This document shows, piece by piece, positions 9,973 through 19,685 of a stretch of DNA of 64,000 bases. The notes beneath the pieces are model-generated. The model saw nothing but the letters and a program-made list of their open reading frames with translations, did not search any database and was not told where the DNA came from. Each line of letters starts with the position of its first letter. Position 1 is the stretch's first letter. The stretch lies in contig CALKGE010000011.1 of NCBI GenBank assembly GCA_938084685.1, forward strand, positions 186,001 to 250,000, read 5' to 3'. Source of the stretch: an uncultured Pirellulaceae bacterium. GTDB taxonomy: Bacteria; Planctomycetota; Planctomycetia; Pirellulales; Pirellulaceae. The position numbers and the translations under genes were made by a program.

Positions 9973-11368
9973 CCGCGCTACTTTTGAAAGAAGGCCGACG
10001 ATGAATCCGGTCTATATGCTGCTGCATCGTTTTTCCAAGAGTATGCAATTCACCCTTTAAATCTGGCGTCTCGTGGTCATCGTACATTACTCGCTGCACC
10101 AGATTGTTCACCTCGCGATAATAGCGAGCAGCTCCGGGTACCAACGGAGTCGGTACCTGGTCTGCGGCTGAAAGTTCGACAAACTTCGCAAATAAAGGAT
10201 GCTCGTCCAGATAGCTTTGGAAAACTACCGAGTCAGAAACAGGCTTGGCCACCGGGATCCAGCCACCAGCTACACATGTCTGGGCTGCCTGCTCGACATT
10301 TCCGTTCAGTCCTGTCCAAAATTTAATGAATTCCCAGGCACCCTTTGAGTTCCTGGCATGCCGCGGTACTAAAAAGACATTACCATTAACCCACCCTGCT
10401 TTACTTTCTGGACTTTCTGGACTTTCTGGTCCCAGAGTCGGTAACGGCCAGACTCCATATCGGGTCACAGGCTCCCCCTTCCGCCGACTGGCCTCCTGCG
10501 CCGCCTCAATATCCCGAACACGCCACTGACCATCGAGAATAATCGCATAGCGATCAGCCAATAAGGGAAACATCTTGTTGGGAAGTGACTGATCGTTCTG
10601 CCTGTAAGTTGCTACCGTATTTGCACCCAGCCGGTCCCGATAGCCCTTCATCCACTTTAAAGCAGCAATGATTTGCTGATCCTCCGCCGTAACCTGCCCA
10701 GTTTGTTCGTCGTAAAAATCACCACCAAACACCGAACCCCATACCCACAACCGACGTGGGTCCGGCAGATAACCAACCTGTGTCAGTTCGCCGTCGTCAT
10801 ACCGGGTGCAAAGTTCAGCAATTTGATCCAGCTGCTCAACTGATTCCAGCTGGTTTGGTGCTGCTTTACCCAGCGCCGCTTCGACCAGATCCTGGTTGTA
10901 ATACAGAGCGCGGATGTCCAAACCATTACAGACCGCATACAACTTACCGTCATACTCCCCCAGACTTCTGGCAGCCGGTAGCAGCCAATTCTGCATTTGT
11001 TCGACTTCGTCAGCCGGCGCAATTTCCTCCATGGAGTAAATTGCTCCCCGAAACGCCCAATCGCCTACAATCGGATCATCCTGATTGATCAGGTCTGGCG
11101 GATCGCCACCTGTAATGGATAGAAACAGCTTCATATCGAAGTTGTTTCCGGGCATCGATACCGCTCGTACAAAAAACTCCTCCTGGCTCTCGTTAAACCG
11201 CCTCACCACCTCGTCCACGACTTCTCCATCAGGGCCAGACCAGAAGTGCCAGAAGACGACCTCCGCGCGATCAGCTGGCGTGTCGCGGTTCAATGAAAAC
11301 ATGGTCCCCCAGAGGACAACCACTACAGAGAACACCACAAGCAGAGCGACTGGCAATTGACGAATCAT
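9956..11368 (-). CDS. ABC transporter extracellular solute-binding protein
   Basis: VVFWHFWSGPDGEVVDEVVRRFNESQ N-terminus and GAWEFIKFWTG region typical of sugar-binding proteins; between two permease genes. Confidence 0.92.
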   Translation of the reverse strand: MIRQLPVALLVVFSVVVVLWGTMFSLNRDTPADRAEVVFWHFWSGPDGEVVDEVVRRFNESQEEFFVRAVSMPGNNFDMKLFLSITGGDPPDLINQDDPIVGDWAFRGAIYSMEEIAPADEVEQMQNWLLPAARSLGEYDGKLYAVCNGLDIRALYYNQDLVEAALGKAAPNQLESVEQLDQIAELCTRYDDGELTQVGYLPDPRRLWVWGSVFGGDFYDEQTGQVTAEDQQIIAALKWMKGYRDRLGANTVATYRQNDQSLPNKMFPLLADRYAIILDGQWRVRDIEAAQEASRRKGEPVTRYGVWPLPTLGPESPESPESKAGWVNGNVFLVPRHARNSKGAWEFIKFWTGLNGNVEQAAQTCVAGGWIPVAKPVSDSVVFQSYLDEHPLFAKFVELSAADQVPTPLVPGAARYYREVNNLVQRVMYDDHETPDLKGELHTLGKTMQQHIDRIHRRPSFKSSAGGFDE

Positions 11369-12309
11369 GACAAGCGCCCTCCGCGATAATGGACCCAGTT
11401 ACGACTGGAGCGGAACAGCCCCCAGGTTGCGAGCGCCAGGACGACAAACAGGACCCAGGCAATAGCAGACGCGTAGCCCATCTCCAGGTCACGAAATGCC
11501 GCCAAAAACAGCTGCAACGAAATCATCAAACTAGATTCAGCCGGCTGACCTGTACCCTCGCTCACAATGTAAACCTGAGTAAACGCCTGGACGGACTGGA
11601 TTATCCCCAGAATCAGATTGAAAAATATGATCGGCGACAACATGGGCAAAGTAATATTACGGAACTTTTGCCAAACGCCTGCTCCGTCCAATTCGGCAGC
11701 CTGGTACAGTGATTCATCGATATCCCCAATGGCCGCCAGATAAATCAGCATGAAATTGCCGACACCCCACAGCGACATCAGGGTCAGTCCATCCTTCGAT
11801 CCGAATTGAAACGGAGTCGATAGCGAAACTCCCTCCTGCATGCCCTGAAACCAGAGCGGCGGTGTTTCATAGAACAACGCCAGGACTGCGTTCAGCATGC
11901 CGTCACGAGGGTCGAGCAGCCACAGCCATAGAATGGACGAGGCGACCATCGGTACCATTGACGGCAGATAGAACAGCGTCCGAAACAGAGCCTGCCCGCG
12001 GACTTTCCAGTTAAGCATGACTGCCAAAGCGATAGCTAGCATTGTCGACAATGGAATGGACACGGCCGCATAATAAAATGTGTTCCACAATGCCTTGCCA
12101 AAGCCTTCTCCAGCCAGAACTTCACGAGCAATACGTTCGTAATTGTCTGCCCCGACAAACCGCGGAGACGTCAGCAGATCATACTCGGTAAAAGACCAGA
12201 TCAGTGAAGCAAAAAAAGGATAGACAAAGAGGACGGCCACTCCCAGTAACCATGGACTGATAAACAACCAACCCGTCCAGCGATCTCCTTTTTTAGCATC
12301 TGCCGCCAT
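11365..12309 (-). CDS. Carbohydrate ABC transporter permease (MalF/UgpA type)
   Basis: ESLYQAAELDGAGVWQKFRNITLPMLSPIIFFNLIL EAA-loop motif; 4-nt overlap with the downstream SBP. Confidence 0.93.
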   Translation of the reverse strand: MAADAKKGDRWTGWLFISPWLLGVAVLFVYPFFASLIWSFTEYDLLTSPRFVGADNYERIAREVLAGEGFGKALWNTFYYAAVSIPLSTMLAIALAVMLNWKVRGQALFRTLFYLPSMVPMVASSILWLWLLDPRDGMLNAVLALFYETPPLWFQGMQEGVSLSTPFQFGSKDGLTLMSLWGVGNFMLIYLAAIGDIDESLYQAAELDGAGVWQKFRNITLPMLSPIIFFNLILGIIQSVQAFTQVYIVSEGTGQPAESSLMISLQLFLAAFRDLEMGYASAIAWVLFVVLALATWGLFRSSRNWVHYRGGRLS

Positions 12310-12313
12310 GGCA

Positions 12314-13948
12314 CTACTCTTCTTTTTCCACAGGTCGCCGCAGCACCAGATCGAATGAGCGGCCCGATTTCAGCGTGATGTAATCTTTCTCACCTTCCAC
12401 GACTGGCCGACGCCGATCATAAAAATGGACTGCGCCGTCACCTTTCACCGCTCCGACTCCTCCTTGTACAACCAAAGCTGTACCTTCATCAATTCCGATT
12501 CCCAGCAACTGAGGGTACCGGTTCACCAGAGAAGTCATATCTTTAAAACGATTACGCTGTTTGAAATGCTGGTCGATCGCCGAGCCTGGCAGAAATCCAA
12601 ACCCTCGTTCATAACCAGGGGCCATAATATCCCGGTTCCCCAGTGGATTAGCTCGAGCTAAATAGTCTCCCTGAATGGATGCTCCGGCAGAACTGCCTCC
12701 CACAATACCACCTCTGGCAAGAACGGCGTGAAACAACGGATAGGCTTTGGTGTATTCATACGCATCCACAAATCGCCATTGGCGACCACCACCAAACCAG
12801 ATCCCGTCCGCCGTTTTCAAAGCTTCCAGCACCGCCTGAGATTCAACGTCACTGCGAATCCGCTGAGTCAGTACGGTTATATTTTTGGCACCACCAGCTT
12901 CAAACATCCGTTTCCCATAGTCCGCAGGCAAAGGATCTGGCATGGATGTCGGCAGGACAACTATATGAGCGTCTTCCCCTCCCGCAGCGGCGATGAACTC
13001 TTTTACCAATTCCATTGGCATGCGGCCTCCTCCAACTATCATCAGTGTCCCTGTTTCAACGACAGGAGGAACAATTTTAGCAGGAGGAAATGTCTTCAGT
13101 ACCCGATCGCGGGCGATTCGTCTCAAGCTGGTCAGATCGATCATGGAATCCGCTGCGTAAATTTTTGCCTCCTCCTGTCCTCGCCGCGAAACAGGAAAGA
13201 CTGCCGTTACCTTTCCATCGCCAACAACTTTCATAAATCGACGATCGACAAGCAATGCCGTTTGCTCATCAATCCCTAATCCAATCCGGGATTCATGTTT
13301 ACGGGTAACTTGCTGTAACCTCCCCATTCGGTCACGCTCAGAAAAATGCTGATCGATAATCGTTCCGGGTAATAAATCCAGCCCGGTATCCCACAGTGCG
13401 CGGCGACTACCTCCGACAATAGCAATCCTGGACTGAATCGCGGCCCCCGCGCTAGTACCACCTACTACGCCGCCACGCTCCAATAGCTTATCCAGTTGCT
13501 GCTCAAACGCCGTTCCTACATACGTATCAATAATTCGCTGCTGATCTCCACCGACAAACCAGACACCTGTAGCCTTCTCAAGTTGACGTATAAGAGCATC
13601 CTCATCAGCTTCTGCGCGGGAACGAGCGTGTACCAATGTGACACTGCCAATATCCAGACTTTTCCACGGTGCGACGAACCGGGCTTGCCCGTCCGTACCG
13701 GCATCTGTTGAAGCTGTGGTTACCACCAACAGTTGCGCCTTGTCACCGCCAGCCCATTGGACAAATTGTGCTTGAGCTTCTGTTGGAATCTTGCCGCCAC
13801 CTGCAAGAACAAGCCGTCCTTTTGCACCGGCAGGATCGAGATAATGATCATCAGCCAATAGCTGCTGACCGGCCAGAACAAGTAAAGTTAGTAACAGGAA
13901 ATGAATGAATCGAATCTTCAAGTTTCTGCTCTCCGTGACAATCACCAA
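12314..13948 (-). CDS. Tandem-domain cyanophycinase-like (peptidase S51) protein, exported
   Basis: Two copies of the cyanophycinase signature: GGTSAGAAI...GTIIDQHFSERDRMGRL and GGSSAGASI...GSAIDQHFKQRNRFKDM; N-terminal signal peptide. Confidence 0.9.
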   Translation of the reverse strand: MVIVTESRNLKIRFIHFLLLTLLVLAGQQLLADDHYLDPAGAKGRLVLAGGGKIPTEAQAQFVQWAGGDKAQLLVVTTASTDAGTDGQARFVAPWKSLDIGSVTLVHARSRAEADEDALIRQLEKATGVWFVGGDQQRIIDTYVGTAFEQQLDKLLERGGVVGGTSAGAAIQSRIAIVGGSRRALWDTGLDLLPGTIIDQHFSERDRMGRLQQVTRKHESRIGLGIDEQTALLVDRRFMKVVGDGKVTAVFPVSRRGQEEAKIYAADSMIDLTSLRRIARDRVLKTFPPAKIVPPVVETGTLMIVGGGRMPMELVKEFIAAAGGEDAHIVVLPTSMPDPLPADYGKRMFEAGGAKNITVLTQRIRSDVESQAVLEALKTADGIWFGGGRQWRFVDAYEYTKAYPLFHAVLARGGIVGGSSAGASIQGDYLARANPLGNRDIMAPGYERGFGFLPGSAIDQHFKQRNRFKDMTSLVNRYPQLLGIGIDEGTALVVQGGVGAVKGDGAVHFYDRRRPVVEGEKDYITLKSGRSFDLVLRRPVEKEE

Positions 13949-13973
13949 GCGGGCCCCTATCGGGCAATATATT

Positions 13974-15986
13974 TTACGAATCGTTACCTAGTGCCCTGGC
14001 TCCAGCTTCCAGCGTTTCGACAATTTTTTCAACGTCGTATACACAGCCCCCCCAGGTACCTCCTCCAACTTTCTGGAGGGCCGCCCATAACCGGGTATCA
14101 TCATGCAAAGCAGGATCTTCCGTCAAACCTGGGAACATCTCCCGGGAAGCGAGTAACTGTTCAGCCTGCTCGGCAGTCAGGTCCTCTTCGGCCGTGCCCA
14201 CCAGATTAACCGACCCTGTCAGTTCATTACGATCCACGATAATTTCAATACGGTCTCCATCCCGTACTCGGCCAATCGGACCATCGGCTAACGCTTCAGG
14301 ACCAACATGCCCAATACAGGCACCGGTGCTGACACCTGAGAAACGAGCGTCCGTGACGATGGCAACCTCTTTACCCCACTTCAGAAATTTCAGGGCCGAG
14401 GTAAGTTGATACGTTTCCTCCATGCCGGTCCCCAATGGCCCGCGTCCCAGCAGTACCAGGATATCTCCTGGCTTCAAAGCTGGTTCGATCTGGCCTTTAA
14501 TTGCCATAATTGCGTCCCGTTCCGAGGTAAAGACGCGTGCCTGCCCCACTTTGCGGTAAACACCATCCTCATCCACGACAGACGGATCGATCGACGTTGC
14601 TTTGATCACCGAACCTTCGGGACAAAGATTTCCCTGGGGAAAACAGACCGTACTGGTAAGCCCACGCTGAACCGCTTCGGCCGGCGAAATGATCACATCA
14701 TCCGGGTTCACTCCATCCTGCTGAACCAGTCGAGTCCGCAGCTGCTCTCTTCGTTCCGACTGTTGCCACCAATCCAGAACGACACCGAGTGTCTGTCCAG
14801 TCACCGTTAACACGGACGTGTCCAGCAGCCCCATTTCTCGCAGATGAAGCATCACTTCAGGAACTCCCCCCGCCAGAAAGAACTGTACGGTCGGATGATT
14901 CACCGGACCGTTGGGAAGTACATCAACAAAACGAGGAACCTGGCGGTTAACTTCACTCCAGTCATCAACCGAAGGACGTTTCAATCCGGCTGCGTAAGCT
15001 ACGGCAGGGATATGCAGCAACAGGTTGGTGGAACCGCCACAGGCAGCATGGACAACCATCGCGTTACGTATCGAGGCATCGGTGACAATATCTTTTAATG
15101 TCAGGTTCCTATCGACCAGCTGTTTCAAGGCATGAGCACTACGGATAGCGTTGTCGATCCAGATCGCCTGCCCACTTGGAGCCAAGGCTGCATGGGGAAG
15201 AGTCATCCCCATCGCTTCGGCGACAACCTGACTGGTAGCCGCCGTCCCCAAAAACTGACAACCCCCACCTGGCGTGCCACAAGCTCGGCACCCGGCAACC
15301 GAGGCATCTTCCAGTGTGATTTCGCCGTGAACGTAACGAGCACTAATTGTTTGGACTGCACCAGCATCCTCACCTTCTTCCGGCGGCAAAGTCACTCCCC
15401 CGGGGACGATGATGCCCGGCAGGTCATTTTGCCCGCTAAGTGCCAGCATCATGGCCGGCAGCCCTTTATCACATGTCGCCACCCCCAGGAGTCCCTGGCG
15501 AGTAGGCAGTGAACGAATCAACCGCCGCATGACAACGGCCGCATCATTTCGATAGGGCAGACTATCAAACATCCCGGTCGTTCCCTGACTGCGACCGTCA
15601 CAAGGATCGCTGCAGTAGGCAGCAAAAGGAATACCTCCCAATTCCTTGATCGTCTGCGAGGCGGCCTGTACCAGTAAACCGACCTCCCAGTGACCAGTAT
15701 GATACCCGAGCGCAATCGGCGAACCGTCTTCCGCTCGCATCCCCCCCTGGGTACTCAGAACGAGATACTGAGGACGTAACAGGTCTTCAGGGTTCCAGCC
15801 CATCCCTGCATTCTGAGTCAAACCAAACAAGTCACCACTCGACCAGGTTCGCAGAATCTCATCCGTTAAGGGCAATGCTCCGCTTGGCCCCGGGGCTTTC
15901 GTCTGAACGTCCAGGACTCCGGCTCCGGGAGTAACCGATTCAAGCAAAGCAGCTAATTGGTCAGCAGCTGCATCTTCGTTAGTCAT
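13974..15986 (-). CDS. IlvD/Edd superfamily dehydratase, YjhG/YagF (D-xylonate dehydratase-like) type
   Basis: [80 protein letters not shown] motifs. Confidence 0.87.
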   Translation of the reverse strand: MTNEDAAADQLAALLESVTPGAGVLDVQTKAPGPSGALPLTDEILRTWSSGDLFGLTQNAGMGWNPEDLLRPQYLVLSTQGGMRAEDGSPIALGYHTGHWEVGLLVQAASQTIKELGGIPFAAYCSDPCDGRSQGTTGMFDSLPYRNDAAVVMRRLIRSLPTRQGLLGVATCDKGLPAMMLALSGQNDLPGIIVPGGVTLPPEEGEDAGAVQTISARYVHGEITLEDASVAGCRACGTPGGGCQFLGTAATSQVVAEAMGMTLPHAALAPSGQAIWIDNAIRSAHALKQLVDRNLTLKDIVTDASIRNAMVVHAACGGSTNLLLHIPAVAYAAGLKRPSVDDWSEVNRQVPRFVDVLPNGPVNHPTVQFFLAGGVPEVMLHLREMGLLDTSVLTVTGQTLGVVLDWWQQSERREQLRTRLVQQDGVNPDDVIISPAEAVQRGLTSTVCFPQGNLCPEGSVIKATSIDPSVVDEDGVYRKVGQARVFTSERDAIMAIKGQIEPALKPGDILVLLGRGPLGTGMEETYQLTSALKFLKWGKEVAIVTDARFSGVSTGACIGHVGPEALADGPIGRVRDGDRIEIIVDRNELTGSVNLVGTAEEDLTAEQAEQLLASREMFPGLTEDPALHDDTRLWAALQKVGGGTWGGCVYDVEKIVETLEAGARALGNDS

Positions 15987-16695
15987 CTAATTCACTTTCC
16001 TGCGTAGTGGCTGAGTCCACGACGGGGGACTCGCTTCTGGTTTTTACAAATCGTTGTACTACTAATGTTAATAAAACTGGAACGCCGATACTTACGCCCA
16101 TGGCCAAAGGAAACCAATCATGCTCCCTGGCAATATGGCCAAAGGCACTGTAGGCGAGTGAAATACCCAGGTTGCTTAATACGATAGGAAGCAGAAACCG
16201 CCGCCAACCGAGTCCATGCACTCCCATCAGTAAAACGCTGGCTTCAGCAAGAACGGGAACGCCTCGCGCCAGGACAAGGAAGCCCGGGCCAAAACGGTGA
16301 GTTAATCCAGCAGCTCGGTCCAGATCTTCTTCCTGCGAAAAACGCAGTGCAAATGACCGCCCATATTTGCTAGCGAACCAGAATCCGAGTACCGCTCCGA
16401 TATTCATTCCGGTCCAGGAGACCAACGTGCCGGTCATCCAGTGCATTTGTCCACCAGTAAAGGTCGACACCACACTGCTTGGTACAGGGAGAAAGATATC
16501 GCCAGACAAAAGCAGAATTACAATTCCTGCCAGCCAGGTAGAGTTTTCAAACTGGGTGACCCATTCTTCCATGACATCCCCAAACAGCAGAAAGGGAATA
16601 ATGGGAATGGCCATGACCAGACAGATCGGAATCAACTGACGAAACAGTGTTTGCAATTTAGGACTCCGACAAGAACCAGTTTCCAGAGCCGGCAA
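15979..16695 (-). CDS. DedA/VTT-domain (SNARE-associated-like) membrane protein
   Basis: Hydrophobic; [24 protein letters not shown] and [41 protein letters not shown] motifs; TTG start. Confidence 0.82.
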   Translation of the reverse strand: MPALETGSCRSPKLQTLFRQLIPICLVMAIPIIPFLLFGDVMEEWVTQFENSTWLAGIVILLLSGDIFLPVPSSVVSTFTGGQMHWMTGTLVSWTGMNIGAVLGFWFASKYGRSFALRFSQEEDLDRAAGLTHRFGPGFLVLARGVPVLAEASVLLMGVHGLGWRRFLLPIVLSNLGISLAYSAFGHIAREHDWFPLAMGVSIGVPVLLTLVVQRFVKTRSESPVVDSATTQESELDD

Positions 16696-16797
16696 TTAAC
16701 CCTGGCATTCGCTTCCGCGAACAGTACCAAAAAAATCGCCACCTTTGAGCAGCTCATCATCTGTCCCCCTGGCAATTTCCTTCGGCACGCGTTTCAT
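16696..16797 (-). CDS. 33-aa micro-ORF (MKRVPKEIARGTDDELLKGGDFFGTVRGSECQG)
   Basis: ATG start overlaps the stop of the upstream small ORF (ATGA) and its TAA abuts the TTG of the DedA gene; below ORF-track cutoff. Speculative. Confidence 0.35.
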   Translation of the reverse strand: MKRVPKEIARGTDDELLKGGDFFGTVRGSECQG

Positions 16798-16940
16798 GAA
16801 GGGAATAGTTTAGCCCCATGGATAGTTGCTTCTTCTACCGTGACACGCACTGAGGTTCCATATCGCTCTTGCGGTTCATGTTCACCACGAGAACCGGACA
16901 GCACCACAGAATCAATTTTTCCGACAAGTTGGTTTGTCAT
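16794..16940 (-). CDS. 48-aa small ORF (MTNQLVGKIDSVVLSGSRGEHEPQERYGTSVRVTVEEATIHGAKLFPS)
   Basis: ATG-to-TGA ORF in an otherwise empty 570-bp gap with coding-like composition; may be a small gene or degraded remnant. Confidence 0.4.
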   Translation of the reverse strand: MTNQLVGKIDSVVLSGSRGEHEPQERYGTSVRVTVEEATIHGAKLFPS

Positions 16941-17262
16941 TTTCTCTGTTAAAAAACCGCAATTCAAATGTGATTGCCTTCAGTTTACACTTAGCGCGCC
17001 GAGTCGGTAAGTAAAGGGACTGAGCAATCGGTAAGGCTTCACATTTCACAAAATCATTTCTTGAGAATCCATAAAAAATAGAGAGCGGCTGCTTTATCAA
17101 TTTCAAGTGCATTCCGATAACTGAAACTAACCCCATCACTCTTCTTGAATCTGCATATTACATTTCGGTCATGTCCATCGTTTGACCTCGTTAAACGTCA
17201 ACCTGAGCTGGACCCGTCAATCGGAAAAATGTGTATCCCGCGTCGTCAACTGAGGTGCTGCT

Positions 17263-17559
17263 ATGCTTACCAGGATGCCTGAGAAACCTGCTACTTTGAA
17301 AGAGGATCATCTTCGCCAGTTAGTTCATCAAACACTCTGCAACATAGGTCAACTTGAATCTTCTCAATTTCCGCTCCAGGAACGACCACTCACACGAGGA
17401 GGAGATCCATGTGGCGTGCTGTTCAGCGTCAGCGGCCCTCGTCAGGTAACATTGACGGCCGTGTGGGACAGTGTCAAAAACAAACTCTTTGTTTACGATT
17501 CAACGGGTAGCCGCTGCGAGCAGTTTTCCGCCGACAGGCTGGTGACGGCCATGGCGTAG
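17263..17559 (+). CDS. Hypothetical protein
   Basis: 98-aa ORF followed 40 nt later by a strong same-strand terminator hairpin. Confidence 0.6.
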   Translation: MLTRMPEKPATLKEDHLRQLVHQTLCNIGQLESSQFPLQERPLTRGGDPCGVLFSVSGPRQVTLTAVWDSVKNKLFVYDSTGSRCEQFSADRLVTAMA

Positions 17560-17593
17560 AACCGTCTGCAGCTGAAATCAACCTGTCAGACCA

Positions 17594-18502
17594 TCAGGCT
17601 TCCGCTGGTTCAGCGGAAGTTTTTTTTCTCGCCTGAACCAGACGTCTGCATAGATTCACCAATGGCGAACCTGCCAGATAGTAGAGGAAGATGACTGGCA
17701 ATGCAAACTCTTGAAAAATAAGGGCAAAGATGACGGCGAAAAGTATTTGCACGATCTTGAAGTAATGACGCTTCATCGACTTCTTTTGGGCCAGTTGCTT
17801 CGCCAGATGAGGATAGCGAACGCCGGAAACCATGAGCCAGCCCAGCACGACTGTCAGAGGTGGTACCACGATCATCACCAATTGGTATAAGTCAATGTTC
17901 ACACTTTCCAGGATCACGTTACGCTGCAGCATAATGTCAGGCATGGCCATGGCAAATGTTGCAATCGTTCCTGCGGCAGCCGGTGACGGTAATCCACGGA
18001 AGTAGGATGAATCGCTATCCTCCTCAGCCTCGACGTTATACCTGGCCAGACGAAGAATGGCACAAAGCGTATAAATCCCGGCCGCACCTTTCATGAATCT
18101 GGGATGAAAAATATCACCAAAAAATATCATGATGAATGCAGGAGCAACTCCGAAAGTAATCACGTCACACAGACTGTCGAGCTCCAGACCAAATTTGCTC
18201 GTCTGGTTTAACAGTCGCGCAACCTGACCGTCGAGTGCATCGAAAAGCATTCCCAGAAAGATCAATATCCCCGCATACCGTAACGCTTCGTAGGCTGCTG
18301 GATCCAGGTTCAATGCCTCCACGTTCTGCATTCCCTCGGAAGCCAGTTTGACTCCCACTGCTTTGGTTGCCAAGCCGATGGCTGTCAAACCACAAATGGC
18401 GTTGCCCAGCGTCATCAACGTCGGCAAGATCGGGAATTTGGAATCGTCCGACAGATCGTCATCGAGATTCACGTCAAGATCTTCTATCAAATCCTTGTTC
18501 AT
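17594..18502 (-). CDS. pssA: CDP-diacylglycerol--serine O-phosphatidyltransferase
   Basis: DALDGQVARLLNQTSKFGLELDSLCDVITFGVAPA matches the DGxxAR...G..LDSLxDxxxFGxAP CDP-alcohol phosphotransferase motif; next to psd. Confidence 0.95.
   Translation of the reverse strand: MNKDLIEDLDVNLDDDLSDDSKFPILPTLMTLGNAICGLTAIGLATKAVGVKLASEGMQNVEALNLDPAAYEALRYAGILIFLGMLFDALDGQVARLLNQTSKFGLELDSLCDVITFGVAPAFIMIFFGDIFHPRFMKGAAGIYTLCAILRLARYNVEAEEDSDSSYFRGLPSPAAAGTIATFAMAMPDIMLQRNVILESVNIDLYQLVMIVVPPLTVVLGWLMVSGVRYPHLAKQLAQKKSMKRHYFKIVQILFAVIFALIFQEFALPVIFLYYLAGSPLVNLCRRLVQARKKTSAEPAEA
17599..17627 (+). terminator. Intrinsic terminator CTTCCGCTG-gtt-CAGCGGAAG-T8, overlapping the 3' end of antisense pssA
   Basis: Perfect 9-bp stem, 3-nt loop, eight Ts. 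Confidence 0.9.
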
Positions 18503-18547
18503 AGCATTGATTATAGTCCCGACAGCGAGGTCTTCCTAATGAGCCCG

Positions 18548-19429
18548 TTATTGATACCTGGCAAAAACGGTAGAGCCGGCCTTCACTTTATCACCGAGCT
18601 TCACCAGTACTTCCAGTCCCTCCTCCTTGGGAAGGATCAGCTCCGTCCGCGAACCCAGTTTAATCATCCCAAACTGTTCTCCACGCTCAAAAGATTCACC
18701 GGTCTTCGCCCAACATACGATACGGCGTGCCAGTTGCCCTGTGATCTGACGCACTCGTATCACGCGATGAGGTGCTTCGGTCGATTCGAGCCATAATTCG
18801 AGACGCTCGTTTTCCCAGGCAGATTCTGGCCTGAGGGCACTCAGAAATTTTCCCTGACGGTATCGGGATGCGATGACCGTACAGGCGATAGGAGCACGAT
18901 TTATGTGGACGTTAAAGACAGACAGGAAAATAGCAATTTTGATCGCCGGCCCCTCAATCACATCGTCATGTTCTATTTCTTCGATTAAATCGATCTTGCC
19001 ATCGGCTGGCGAAACGACAGTGCCCGACTCCTGCGGAACAACCCGTTTCGGATTACGGAAAAACCAGATCACTTCGGCTTCCAACAGTAACGGAACCAAT
19101 GCCGCGGCCCACCACCAGGGTGAGTTGGTGAGAGCGAGAAAAATAAACAGAGCCAATGTGGGCAGGAGGACGGACGAGAAAATAATCATCTCGGCCAGAC
19201 CTGCCCGAGCAAATCCCAGGTTCTCGCGACCGGTAAATGGATCATCTTCCCGATCCCAGTAATAGCCGGGCTGATTCGCGTAGAATTTCAAATCTCGCGG
19301 ATCCAGCACATCCCAGGGGCACTGGTTGGTTTCACCTTGGCGAGTTGCTGCCATTCGGCGAACGTATCCGCGGCGGAACAGCTTGAGGTAGGCTCGCCGT
19401 ACATGCCCCCATAACAACTCGATACGCAT
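18548..19429 (-). CDS. psd: Phosphatidylserine decarboxylase family protein
   Basis: VSPADGKIDLIEE, FLSVFNVHINRAPI, LGSRTELILPKE motifs (the GS maturation site appears as LGSR). Confidence 0.92.
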   Translation of the reverse strand: MRIELLWGHVRRAYLKLFRRGYVRRMAATRQGETNQCPWDVLDPRDLKFYANQPGYYWDREDDPFTGRENLGFARAGLAEMIIFSSVLLPTLALFIFLALTNSPWWWAAALVPLLLEAEVIWFFRNPKRVVPQESGTVVSPADGKIDLIEEIEHDDVIEGPAIKIAIFLSVFNVHINRAPIACTVIASRYRQGKFLSALRPESAWENERLELWLESTEAPHRVIRVRQITGQLARRIVCWAKTGESFERGEQFGMIKLGSRTELILPKEEGLEVLVKLGDKVKAGSTVFARYQ

Positions 19430-19685
19430 GCAAACTCCGCCTCCCGGTTGTACGCAATGTATTTGAGAGTCGTGAGGCTGAACTTCCCGGCCACCAGGAG
19501 TCTTGTGTGAAGTGGTATCTGACATCGAGAGGTCTTTATGAGTGCGTTAACCAGCACCGGCAGTATGCCGACATGCGATAAAGTCGAATTATGGGTCATC
19601 CCCGATACTCTGTAAACCCTCACACCAAACGTGCATTCCAGCCTGCCTCTGGCTTAAAATGGATGTCACAGGAATGTAAAACTGA

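Noticed and set aside
16912-17139. 75-aa minus-strand ORF
   Set aside because: Weak, no ribosome-binding site or family match; it overlaps the start of the better supported 48-aa ORF in a different frame.
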